From: Marsupella aquatica
Taxonomy: Eukaryota; Marchantiophyta
Assembly (NCBI GenBank): GCA_973895155.1
Contig: OZ316899.1
Location: 4,774,001-4,838,000 of the forward strand
Length of the DNA: 64,000 nt
Direction of reading: 5' to 3'
The notes beneath the pieces were generated by a model. The model was given only the letters and a program-made list of their open reading frames with translations. It had not been told where the DNA came from and did not search any database. Numbering within the stretch: the stretch's first letter is position 1; each line of letters opens with the position of its first letter. Positions 34,865-45,856 of the stretch are shown here, in pieces. Made by a program: the position numbers and the translations under genes.

Positions 34865-37800
34865 CTATTGCACATCATCAACCTCATCATATTCCATCTC
34901 CCCAGGTTCATCATATGTCTCTCTCAATGTTAACGGGATGTAGTCGGTCCCTGCCCGAGTTGGAACTACAGTCTCCTGACTAGGATGCTCGAATGCAGCA
35001 TGGTTGTCCAAACTGAACTCTACTTTACTTCCATCCATCCGCCTGTTCCATGCTTGGCTATGGCATACCACCCTCCAGTCATGTGACCCCTCCATATCTA
35101 GAAAGAAAGCCTGTTCAACTTGGCTAGGGAAAACAAAAGGCTCAGACCATTCTGGTACTCTGGACCTAAAATTGGCCAACAAGAACCCATCAGGATCACG
35201 CTTCATGGTGGCCCTTGGCCTTTGCCATTCTGATTTCACCCATGCTCCCTTCATCAATATTATAGGGACACTTGTGTTACCATAATTCAAGACCCAAATG
35301 TTTGGCAACTCCCCCACATAACCCATCTTCATCCACCCCCCCTGTTCTTCAGAGTTTCTCTGCTCAAACACAGATATCAATCCACAATCATATGATACAC
35401 AATGGTCACCCTGCTCATCCCTCACTCGATAATGATTTCCATAAGCTCTCATCCGTTTGTAGGTCAGAATAGACAATCGTGGTGGCACAGATAGAAGATA
35501 CAAATCCTTCTCCATATTTGGGTGATGTCTACTATGCTCTCGAAATTGCCACCCAAATCCACTGCTTGAACTGTGGGAAGGGATCCTGCTGCCCAAAGTG
35601 TGCAACTTTTTGCATATCATATTCCCTGCAATATGAGGTACAGGCATAGTTAGGTCTAAACAACACATGACAACCTAAGATCACCCTTGGAATAGACAAG
35701 AAGCATCACAACAAAGGCAAGTCAATTCAATCACTCACCTCCACCATGGTTGCATAGGCTATGTGTTCGCCAGCACATATGAATGAGCCTTGTCTCAAAT
35801 CGCAACAGACAGCTGAACAGCACGTCCCACACCTTCAACAACCTCGCCACTCACTCCATCATCTTCACCAGATTTCCAAACTCTTGTCATAGCTTCACCA
35901 GACCCAGCCATGTATTCTGTTAGGAACCCAATGTCTCATCCTTAATGTACCCCAATGCCATGGAAGCCTCTGGCCTGTAGTATGTTCTCACATGACCTTT
36001 CAACAACTTCATGTATCGCTCCATAGGGTACATCCATCTCGTACTGACTGGCCCATACTACCCTAGCTCTTCTACCACATGGATTAGGAGATGAGTCATA
36101 ACATCAAAGAAAGCAGGGGGGAAGTATATCTCCAAGTCACAGAGGACATAAGCAGCATCCTGTTTCAACTGCTCCAATCCTTGGGGATCCCACACTTTCA
36201 CACATATACGGCAAAATACATTGCACAGTCAAAGAATGACATTACGGACTGGTTTTTGCATGAGACCTCTAAGGCATAGGGGCAAAATGTGCTGCATCAA
36301 CACATGGTAGTCATGTGTTTTCATACTGCCAAGTTTATTCTTTGTAATATGCTTCTTGAAGGCACCAACATAGCCAGAGGGTACTTTCAGACAACTCAAT
36401 CTATACAAGAATGTCTTCCATTCTTCCTGTGTGCACACATAGGGAGCTTGGAACTTGAGAAGTACATTGGGATTGCTTGCATGGGGCTTCAAACAAAGGT
36501 GAGGGCGAATCCCCTTCTGTTGCATATCAGCTCGAACTGCTCCTGTATCTTTCTCACCCGACAAGAACTTCAGCAAGCTCTCACAAATATTTTTCTCAAT
36601 GTGCATGACGTCCACATTGTGTTTGCTGGGCTTGAATTCCTGCACTCCACAAAGCAAAGAATTCAACAACAGAAACACTAATTAACCAAATAGGAGGATT
36701 GTAACCAACATCAATCCACCATTGCTCCAATCTAAAATTGCAATCATATAGGGGCTGGAGGCTAAGTACATTACCCTCCAGTACTCCAACTCCAAGTCCA
36801 TCAAGGTCTGTCTTTTCACACCGTGTTTCACCACTGGATCCTCAGGTTCTTGATCAGTGATACTTCTCTTGTCCCAATCAGCCTTCCTAGCTGCCCACCT
36901 CAGGACTTGCTCTCTGGTGACCCTCTGTGGTGGGCCACAAAGCTCTGTTTTGTTGTTGAAGTGTGCAATTTGCGACCGTGTGTGCCTGTAAGGATGATCA
37001 GCAGGCAGATACCTTCTATGCCCCTGAAATTTCATACTGTGCAGGGCATGCAACCACTCACTTGTCACATTTTTCCCACATGGTGTGCACCCCACATAGC
37101 CCTTTGTCACTCGTCCAGATATGATGCCATGGCCTGGGTAATCTGCTATATCCAGCAATCAAATTGCATGCAGTCTAAAGGGGCTGGGTTGAAGAAGCCC
37201 CTTCAGAACATCATGGGTTAACACCCCTTCTATCCACAAAGTCTTCCACTCTTCCACTGCTGGAGCCAACATGATATCTATGAATTGATCGGTTACAGAA
37301 GCTGGTCCAGGGATTAGCAGCACCATCATGACAAAAAACCTCTTTGTAGTCATCCATGGGGGAAGGTTGTAATTTAGCAGCGTAACCGGCCAACATGAAT
37401 AACGGTTGTTTTTGTCTCCAAATGGGTTTACTCCATCCAGTGATAGACCAAATCGAAAGTTCCGCTTCTCTGCAGCAAACTGTGGCCACCTCTCATCAAC
37501 AAATTTCCAATGGTTGGAATCTCCAATGTGACGCTGCAGGCCATCACTGCTCTTGTTATCAGGAGTCCATGTCATCAGCTTGGAAATGGCAGGGCATCTA
37601 AACAGACGTTATAGTCTAGGAATGAGAGGAAAATGACGAAGAACCTTGGCAGGGTGTGTACATTTCCCTACATTCTTGTACCTGTGCTTACCACAATGAG
37701 GGCATGTCAATTTATGTACATGCTCTTTGCGAAACAGAACACACCCATCAGGGCATGCGTCAATAGACACATAGTTCAGCCCAAGGTTAGACATCAATTT

Positions 37801-38563
37801 CCTAGCCTCGTACATATTTTTTGGAATTGAATTACCATTTGGTAACACATTTCGGCACAGGAAGGTCAACAACTCTATCACAACTATATTGGGAACATTG
37901 TGATTGCCACAGATGTTCAACAACAACACCACACAACCCAACTTGGAGCAATTTGACCCCTCGTAGATAGGAATGCAAGCTTCTTTGATGTGTTTTGGGC
38001 CCCCAAACACCCACTCCCTCTCTGCTGCACCTTCCCTAATGTCAAAGTCAGGTTCAGGTGGGCCGTGTCCAATGTGTGGCTGCAATTCATTGTCCTCTTC
38101 TGATTCCATTGTCGTAAAAAGCATCAAGGTCTTCAAAAATCTCTTGAACCATTCTTGGGACATCCATCCCACCTTCCTCAGTGACTGTCTCTGCATCTCC
38201 ATCTTGGTCATCCACGTTCTGATGTTGTACCCCAGGACCATCCTTTGCACCGTCTATGTCCTGCTCTACGTAGTCTCTACGCCTAGCTATATTAGACTCC
38301 ACAAAGTCAGCTTTCCACTCTTCATCAGAGGAGTCTTCTTCTACTGGTACATTCCAAACCCTCCACCGAGGGTGCCTTTCATGCCGCAGCAGGTGAAGGT
38401 GCACAGTGTTCAAACTCAACGACTTGAATCCTTGGCATTGTGTGAATGGGCATCTCATCCTCCTACTCTTACCTTGGGCGGCCCGGGCTTGTTCACGCAT
38501 CCACAATTTAGAATCATGATGCCTAATCCTAAATGGGTTCTGAAGAGGCAACCTTGGAGCCAT
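34865..38563 (-). pseudogene. tnp2-like CACTA transposase (Transposase_21, DUF4218, DUF4216), E1 copy
   Basis: This is the catalytic CACTA transposase. It starts MAPRLPLQNPF at 38,563 with a zinc-binding N-terminus (MRCPFTQCQGFKSL..HLHLLRHE; one Cys of E2 is Phe here). The frame shifts near 38,113. The Transposase_21 region follows: LTCPHCGKHRYK, FGLSLDGVNPFGD, YSCWPVTLLNYNLPPW and LDIADYPGHGIISG. Next come the DUF4218 part (about 36,200-35,740) and, after an intron, the DUF4216-like C-terminus (to 34,865; EPFVFPSQVEQAFF). Stops against E2 are TAA at 37,609, TGA at 37,159 and TAG at 36,058. A TGA at 36,229 is shared with E2. The conserved YNLPPW and PGP blocks match the plant family closely. 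Confidence 0.85.
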
Positions 38564-38887
38564 CACTATAGACACGCACTCAGCGCCCTGTCATTTTATT
38601 ATGCAAGTGAAAAATACACTCCCTGTTAAGGATTTCACCCCCGACTGTACTTGCCAAAAGATGTAGCATAACATTCCAAAAAAACAAAAAAAACAAAAAA
38701 TATAGGTGCCTGAGTCATGTACCTATTCTCAAGTGAATGAGACAAAATTCCTAAATGTTTGAGGGTGTCAACTCCTCCGCTGTCCTCACATGTACTGCCT
38801 CTGCACATACATCCATGACCATATCAGAGTCCAATCATGTATAGTCATAGACACAGGTGCCAGGTGCGAGACCGGTGTGAGATGTCC

Positions 38888-39465
38888 TCATCTTACTACC
38901 ACATAAAATACGGATACCAATCCTGTTGTTGATGCCACTCAGCCCTGAGGTACTTAGGCATGTACATTAAGTCATCAAGGTCTAAACCCTGCTCATGCCA
39001 TGGTGGTCTTTGATCCGTGCCTACAAGCAGTGGCAACAGTGCCCTCCACGGTGCACACGTTGCTACCAAGTCCCTCCACTGGGTACTAATTAGTCTATAT
39101 TTTCAGATATCTTGTGCGACAGACATCACAAGAACCCTCGGCCAGACATGTGTAAGAACTATATCATCTGCCAAATCAGGCAACAAGGAACCACCTACAG
39201 CATCGTGCTTGTCTAACTCATCTGCTGAAAAGTAAATGTCCTCTTCGGACTGTGCATCCTCATTCACCACAGCATTCACAACACATCCAAGGTCTGCAGG
39301 CATTATCTCGGATGGAGCTACACTCTGTCTGGTTACCAATCCACACATGTAAGCCCAAGTAGTAGCCATGCACGATGCAACCCGTAGGAGGACCCTACAT
39401 AGGGCCTGTCGGTTTGGAAGAGGCAGCATACCCACCAAAGTCTTCTGCCAAACAGAGCCCAGCAA
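38888..39465 (-). pseudogene. F-box-like protein of CACTA cargo, E1 copy
   Basis: This copy is near-identical to the E2 gene at 50,453-49,884. It starts MLGSVWQKTLVGMLPLPNRQ, has an acidic middle, and then LPDLADDIVLTHVWPRVLV. A single change turns the Cys codon TGC of E2 (in QDICKYRLI) into TGA at 39,103, so the frame is cut in the middle of the F-box-like segment. Downstream the frame continues to the same end. It is dead in this copy. Confidence 0.55.
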
Positions 39466-39605
39466 GTAGATTCACAATCACACCCCACGCAACAGGAAAC
39501 AACAATCACTTCAACTGCGACCAACCATGACAAGATGAGTTAGTTCAAGGATCACATTTATTACAAAATTGTGATTTATACAAAAATATGAGGGACTCCT
39601 ACTCC

Positions 39606-40451
39606 TCACTCTCTCCCACCATTGCTAATCATACATCTCCGCTGAAGCTTGGAGGGCCAGGCCTCAAAAATACCAAAGTTCCAAGCATTCTGTTGCTTCC
39701 CTGTCGCTGTTGATTCCAGAAGCCAATCAGGGGAAAGCACCCAAAGATTGTTGTTCATGACAAAATCACGCACTGTTGTCTTAAAGAATTTTCTGCATAT
39801 TTTCATGTATGACAGACCTACAACATGAGTGGAGGTTTCTGTTAGACTCTCCTCCACTGTCCCACCTAGCTCAACAACTATGGACTTGTAGAGTCTGCAC
39901 TTAGTCTCCCCAATTCCCTCTTCTGCAAATACCACACTAAACCCCTTCATAATGGTATTTCTCTCCTTGCCATGCTCATTCAATATAGCATCTGCAGTCA
40001 TAGGATGGTGTCCTATGTTGACAACAGGTCCATATTGGACAGAAGCAAAGTTGGGTTTCTCTGCCGCTGCTTCATAGGCTTCCTAAAAGGCCTCCTCACT
40101 CTCCCACAATTCATATTGCTCAGTACTCTGTACACACCTATGTTTAACAGAATCGGTCAACCAAGAGACTTCAACTACTTTTAGACCTTGGTTGGTAATG
40201 GCAGAATCAATGAAGGACCATGACCACTTGTTCATCACATCCAGCCATGTCCCCGCAACAACATGTGTAGTCTGTGGAGTGATGTCCTTGACTTCAGTCC
40301 CATGGAACTCTGAGAATTGTTTTTGTACGATTGGCCAACTCACTTGGGTGAACCCATAGTGGCCAGGAATCAAAATGGCTTTGATTCCAGCCAATAGAGG
40401 CGGGTGGTCAACCTTTGTACATTTCCTAGAGGCCATGTACACAGACCCCAC
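39606..40451 (-). pseudogene. Tandem-BRCT protein of CACTA cargo, E1 copy
   Basis: This is the same gene as 51,457-50,594 in E2. The first BRCT (about 40,410-40,120) and second BRCT (about 39,940-39,660) are both in one frame. Between them 22 bases of E2 are replaced by AAAA, a net loss of 18 that keeps the frame but creates TAG at 40,083. The linker AEALAEKEAY of E2 is thus lost and translation would stop after the first BRCT. Otherwise the copy is well preserved, including SWLTD and PDWLLES. Confidence 0.7.
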
Positions 40452-40865
40452 CTAATCACTGCAGACCGGAAGATAATGCGTTCACCTGATAATCGGAGGG
40501 CCCCTAAAATGCTGCGTTTATAACTTGGTCCAGTCGAGTCGTCTGGTGAGTCTCTGCTCCGATTCCAAACGGGAGAAATATTGGGACAAATGTACTAGAC
40601 ACCTGCAAGGATGCACCTCATAGTTTGAATATGTGCCTTCACAATATTGAAGGTGACAAGTGCAATTGTTTTGTGATGCCACATACAGATGTTGTAAATG
40701 GGCAGACATTCAATGAGAATACAAAATGTTGGTACACTTTAAGGGAATTCTCGCAATTTAAATAGCCTTGTAACTTATATGCTCATAATCAGAAGTCCTG
40801 ATTTAATTTAAGCATTGTCATGTAAGTCGTGATCAAAATGATTGCAGAGTTAAAAAAGTTCCTAG

Positions 40866-41024
40866 TGTTACAAGGAGGACACCATAGGCAAGAGTTGCTC
40901 CACCTCCAACTTCACTAATGATCATAATCTTGGATACACTTGTGGGGTTATAGGAAGGTGGTTATAACCACTCCTTAACCCATCTACCTAGGGTTAAATC
41001 AAGGGTTAACTTTAACTTATAACA
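40866..41024 (-). mobile_element. 3' LTR (159 bp) of the nested Ty1/copia element
   Basis: The unit runs from TGTTACAAGG to CTTATAACA, with perfect TGTTA..TAACA ends. It starts at the exact base where E1 loses homology with E2, so it marks the insertion point; CCTAG (40,861-40,865) would be the left copy of the target duplication. On the minus strand it is immediately preceded by CCAAGGGGGAG, a typical copia polypurine tract (41,035-41,025). Its partner 5' LTR is not in the window. Confidence 0.7.
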
Positions 41025-41598
41025 CTCCCCCTTGGTTGATTTCAGTATAGCTAAAAATCAACCACACCAAGGGAAAGTTTAACCCGTATTGGTACCCATT
41101 TATTTGTGGTTTGGTCTCATCAAAACCCTTCTTCTTACTATAAGGGAAAGAGTGCCACAACCATTACATGATATGGGGCCAAATATTTCTAAATGTCAGA
41201 TATGTTATTCTAATGCAAACTGCACTAGTCTAGACTGAGTAATTTAAAGTTATTCAAAGTTGAATTTGAAGTCTATAAACGAACAGTTTTGTACTGCTAA
41301 GTATCATTTAATGTGGGCTTACACTTCGTGTGTATGTGTGTAAGGTAATTTTTTTTTGGGGGGGGGGGTTTGTAAAGTGTTGAGTCTGGCCGAAGGTCGC
41401 AGTGTGTTTCTCCCAACAGAGTGCTTCTTGGGTGGCAGGATCGATCGGGTGGGGCTCCGTTTCATCTTTGCTGCATTGCCGTCTTGCATCGTTCGCTGCA
41501 CTACACCGCTGCTTTGCATCGGGCCTCAACATCCTCGTCTTTCGCTATGGTTCTTCTTTCCTCTCGCTTTTCACATAAGTCGGCTGCCACAGCTCTGC
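41025..41598 (-). other. Copia polypurine tract and 3' untranslated region
   Basis: The polypurine tract is at 41,025-41,036 (minus strand). The rest is AT-rich sequence with a run of T and G at 41,348-41,369 and no supported gene. It joins 59,077 once element E2 and one TTA are removed. Confidence 0.55.
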
Positions 41599-41629
41599 TT
41601 ACACTAGTAGAAACCGGGGGGTATTTAGA
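41599..41629. repeat. E2 left terminus with TTA target duplication
   Basis: TTA at 41,599-41,601 is followed by the terminal inverted repeat starting CACTAGTAGAAACCGGGG. Confidence 0.9.
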
Positions 41630-42465
41630 CCCCATAAAACAACTATTCAGTACCGTATAGGACTTGGAAACGACTGGGAAGGACTCCAGTCCTTTATAGG
41701 ACTATGAGTCGTATGTTTTGTTACTATAATCAACTGAGTCCTTTATAGAACTGGTTTATAAGTCATTTTATAGACTGGATTTTCAGTCTATTGTAGTCTT
41801 TGTGTGGGTAGGTTTGGTGAGTCTTTTTCAGTCTTTTATGGACTGCGATGGTGAGTCATTGGGAACGACTCAAAAGGTTATGGAGGGTAGTCTTTAAGTA
41901 TACTTTGTGGGTTTATAAAACGACTAAAGTAGACACTTTGTGGGGTATGTACAAGTCTTTCATGTCAACTGGAAATGAGTGATGAAGACCCCACTATACT
42001 ACTTGGAATGAACTCACTCTTGTGCACAAATAACACATTCCATTCATGTTTTATTGTGTACTTGGAATGAACTCACTCTATAAGCTCACCATTCACCATG
42101 TTAACATTAGAACCTCACAAATTTTCAGAAAGCCATCTTCTATACCATGTACACTAATATGAATTCACAGATTCAAACATCATAGACTACAAAGAAGGTC
42201 ACAAAGCATTCGTCTATACCATACACACTAATACTTAAATGATACAAAACAGATTCAAGTATCATAGACAATCACCATAGAGCCATAGTTTGACATCAAT
42301 CACTTGTTTCATATATACAGAATTCAGAAATATCAATGTCACACACAACGGCTCCTTCATCCTCTTTACCAAATGGAAAAATTGGTACAGATATTTCTTG
42401 GATCTTTCCAAGGCACTGTCAAAATGTAACACATGTCACATGATTCTATCTACACTTGCATTCAG
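41630..42465. repeat. E2 3' subterminal region
   Basis: Multiple AGTCCTTTATAG-like words in both orientations occur to about 41,900, then AT-rich sequence without a gene. It is nearly identical to 30,646-31,474 in E1. Confidence 0.65.
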
Positions 42466-45400
42466 TCACTGCAGACTAACACACTCTGATGGCCAGAGCA
42501 CAAGAGATCCTACTGCATGTGCAATTATTTCCTGAGGTGGATCATCGTCTCTATTCGGAAATGGCAAATTACAATCAGATACAATCACTGTAGTCAACAA
42601 CACTACTACATGGTCATCCGGGACCACTTTGCCATGGAATTTAGCATGATCCGGTCGCAAAATGCCTGTACCCACACATACCTGCGAGTCATCCTCCCAT
42701 GATAGAAGATTATGGACTGGCTCTGCTGTGGCTATCACCTCCACCTTACCCTGGCTGCTTTTCTTGGCTTTCCTGGGTGGCTTATACATGACATTATTCA
42801 TACCTTGGTTGCGAGTCATGACTTTGGCACAAGTGTTTTGTGCTGGTGATCGAGAATTGGATACACTCTTCTTCAAAGAATATGCATCCATATTTGACAC
42901 TTCCAATTGTATAGCAAGATCTCCCTGCGATATCATCTCAGTATCTGCCAACATTGTACTTGCTTCAATTGAAGCATCTACAATCTTACTTGCATCCAAT
43001 GTTGCTCCCAAGTTTCGACGTCGCTTCACCCTGCTCCCACTTGGTTGAGAGTCTGTCAACTCTACATCAACTACTATTCAGTGCATTGTCCAACATAAGT
43101 GAATCACTCATCACATGTGCGCCATGTACATGTCACCAACCACAAAGTTGTCACTATCTCCTTACCATTATGAACAGCCTTCTTCCCCTTCTTTACCATT
43201 GCCATATCCTCCATGTCTGCTTCTGCTGATCAATAAACACACCACAATATTCAGGTTCAATCTATTAACCACTGAATTGTTTCTCAACATTCATATAGAG
43301 GAATTTAAAGCATCAGCTTACCTGATACCTCCTTGACTATGGTCACTGAGGCATTGGGCACATCTTTTTCATTATTTCTCTTTGAATCACCTGATACATC
43401 AATCATGATGTCACTTCAGATCCCAGTTGATCCAACCAGTTCTTACAGAAAAGATTACCTCCAACCGGCTTAAGCTTCACAAACTCCATGCACTTTTCAA
43501 ATGATTCATACTGGATCATATTAGTAGGTTACTTGTCTCAGCAACCTTTTTGCCATTCTGCTTACTGATTATAGGGTCCTTCTCTGCCTCCACTCTTCCT
43601 GCATTCAAACCATTCACTTACTGATTACAGGGTCCTTCTCTGCCTCCACTCTTCCTGCATTAAAACCATTCACTCAATTCATGAAAACTTACTTCTAACA
43701 TTTGAACATAGGACACAATGAACAATGGGCCGGTGTCATTTCCATACCTGTGTCAGATTTGCCAATTCCCTTTTTTGTTAACAAGGGCACACTTTGTACA
43801 ATGTTGCCCTCATTGTTTGGTTGGGAACCACCCAATTTTTCAATCACAAGCTTGAAATTAGATTCCACTAATGCAAGAAGGTTCGCTACAGATGCCTCCA
43901 CAATATCCAAACGATCAGCCAATTTACTTTCCACTCGAGGGAGTCCACACTCTAATGACTTCAACCGTTCACACATCTCTGTGAGAGTTGTAACAGTTCC
44001 CTGGCATAACACAGCTTACATATCTCAGATAATTGTCCCCAAGAACTGGTTGCTTACTTCCTACTACAATTCTTTCTGATGCTCAAGGGCAAATAGTCAC
44101 AGAACATACAGAATTACAACATAATCACCTGTTTGGAAGTCACACTTGTCACCTCACTCCTTTGTTTCATGAACTCCTCTCTCACTTCTTGTGTTGATGG
44201 TTCTTCACCTGTCAATTTCTTCTGCAGTCCACATCAACATACATATGAATGAAACCAAGTGTTGATTGTCAATGAAAATGTAATAATGGTAGCAAGATGA
44301 TAAGTTTGAGGCTTACTATCAGGCATGTCACTGCCTTACCAATTGTTCTTTCACTGGAGCATAACTTCCTCTCCCAGCCTGTGACAGGTGTTTCACTTTG
44401 CCTCGAGCATTTGACATCAATTCACTTTTGCTCTGTCCAGCCTCTGACATGAACCCTTTGATTAACCGTGTCCATTGATCCAATTCCAATGATGGGGGTG
44501 GTGGCATTCTCCTGTTAGAACCATTGTCTATCCACATCCTTTTCAACCTATGCCTCTCTTGTTTCAAAATCCTCATTGCATAATCTGATATGCAATCTTC
44601 AACTGGGCCCTTACCATCATTACCAACATAGTCCCACCTTTCAAGAATGTCCTTGCAGATAGCAGCCGAATCAGCTTTGTTCTGACTCCTAAACTCTGTA
44701 ATGCTCAAATCTAACCAACGCAATACTTCTCCTCTTAGGTCAGAATGCCAACGGTTCTTACCATCACATGTGGGAGTTATCCAACCATCGGAATTCACTT
44801 CTACTTTACCAAATTTGTTACTGTCTCCTGCCTTGGTACTCCCTGAAGCGCTACTAGGTGTCCCTCCACGGCCTGGTGTCCCCCCACGGCCTGGGGTCCC
44901 TCCACGGCCTGATCTCCCCCCACGGCCTGGATTGCATTGTCCAAACCTCCCTGGAGTCCCTGCACATTTACAGGATCCATTAGGTAAGTATGAATCATAA
45001 ATCCTGCTGCCAAATATACAGTGGACTTCAGAGCAATTCTGCAATGACCAAGTTACCTCTCCCTTGGCGCATAGATGGTTCTGGACCACCTGTCCTATTG
45101 CTTTGTCTTGATGAATTAGGGCCGTTTCTCCCGCCTGTGAATGATTGCCTCCTATTTGAACGTGGATGGCCTTTGTTGTTTTCGTGATTGTCCCAATCAG
45201 AGTCTGCATACCAACAGGTACATGCCACACTCATGGACCTGTAAGATAAACTCTTTGCCCTAGCTACACATCAGATAAGTGCATATTGAGCTAAATCTCT
45301 ACTACCATCACAAAATCACTAGCACAAGGCACTTACTTGTCCAATCATCCTCCTCACCTTTCCATTGCCCTCTGTACCCGTCTCTACCACGCTCTGGGTG

Positions 45401-45679
45401 TTCATATTCATCCCATCCATCTTCTGCTCCATCATAGTCATCATCATAATTATCAGGCGTCCCTTGCCAATAACTCTGGCCCCTTCTAGGGTATGGATTA
45501 TGTGATTTCTCTCTAGCTGCCCGCCTGCCTGGCACTTGATGAGGGCCCTGTGCATCTTGCACAGGTGCATTTTTCTGTGAGCCCCCTGCATCTGGGTCTC
45601 CATCCATATCCAATCTTTCCTCTTCACCCCACTCTCCAAGCCCCATGTCTGTCTCCATGTCATCACCCTCTTCCCCCAT
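42466..45679 (-). CDS. tnp1-like CACTA gene (Ptta/En/Spm, Transposase_24 type), E2 copy
   Basis: This is a multi-exon gene on the minus strand. The first exon starts at 45,679 (MGEEGDDMETDMGLGEWGEE), is strongly acidic and ends at a GTAAGT donor near 45,338. The next exons supply a basic linker, three GRGGTP repeats (about 44,860-44,920) and the conserved block RHRLKRMWIDNG..PPPPSLELDQWTRLIKGFMSEAGQSKSELMSNARG, which matches the plant Ptta/En/Spm (Transposase_24) family. A 44,012-43,695 exon is coiled-coil-like (ESKLADRLDIVEASV). The last exon (43,059-42,466) has a Lys-rich stretch and ends DDDPPQEIIAHAVGSLVLWP, usual for this family. No nonsense change was seen in the recognised exons. Exact splice sites were not all resolved. 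Its likely role is DNA binding at the subterminal repeats to assist tnp2. Confidence 0.7.
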
Positions 45680-45856
45680 AGCTTCTGCACAGCACCCACA
45701 ACCAAACAGGGAGAATCAGCACACTAAATTCAAAGTATCAATCAATTTCATGCATATCCAACTATCCTAAACATCATTCCAGGCAGCAATTCCCGTTCTG
45801 TGACTCTGTGCAGGTAGTCATCCTCAACCTCATACTTGCCAATCGCCAGCTGTTGC

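Larger units (their letters stand above)
30618..40865 (-). mobile_element. CACTA element E1 (3' portion), truncated by copia insertion
   Basis: E1 starts with the terminal repeat CACTAGTAGAAACCGGGG at 30,618 and is nearly identical (about 97% by eye) to the 3' part of E2 (41,602-51,871). Genes run on the minus strand: tnp1-like, tnp2-like, F-box-like and BRCT. Homology with E2 stops at CCTAG (40,861-40,865), where a copia LTR (TGTTA) begins. The remaining 5' part of E1, expected to carry PHD and MVRTR genes, should lie beyond the copia element, right of this window. The three bases before the terminus are TAT; the other flank is not visible. Confidence 0.85.

Noticed and set aside
40861-40870. 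CCTAGTG followed by TTA as an alternative CACTA right end of E1
   Set aside because: Only five to seven bases resemble the terminus, and the bases fit the start of an LTR (TGTTA) with matching TAACA end and polypurine tract.
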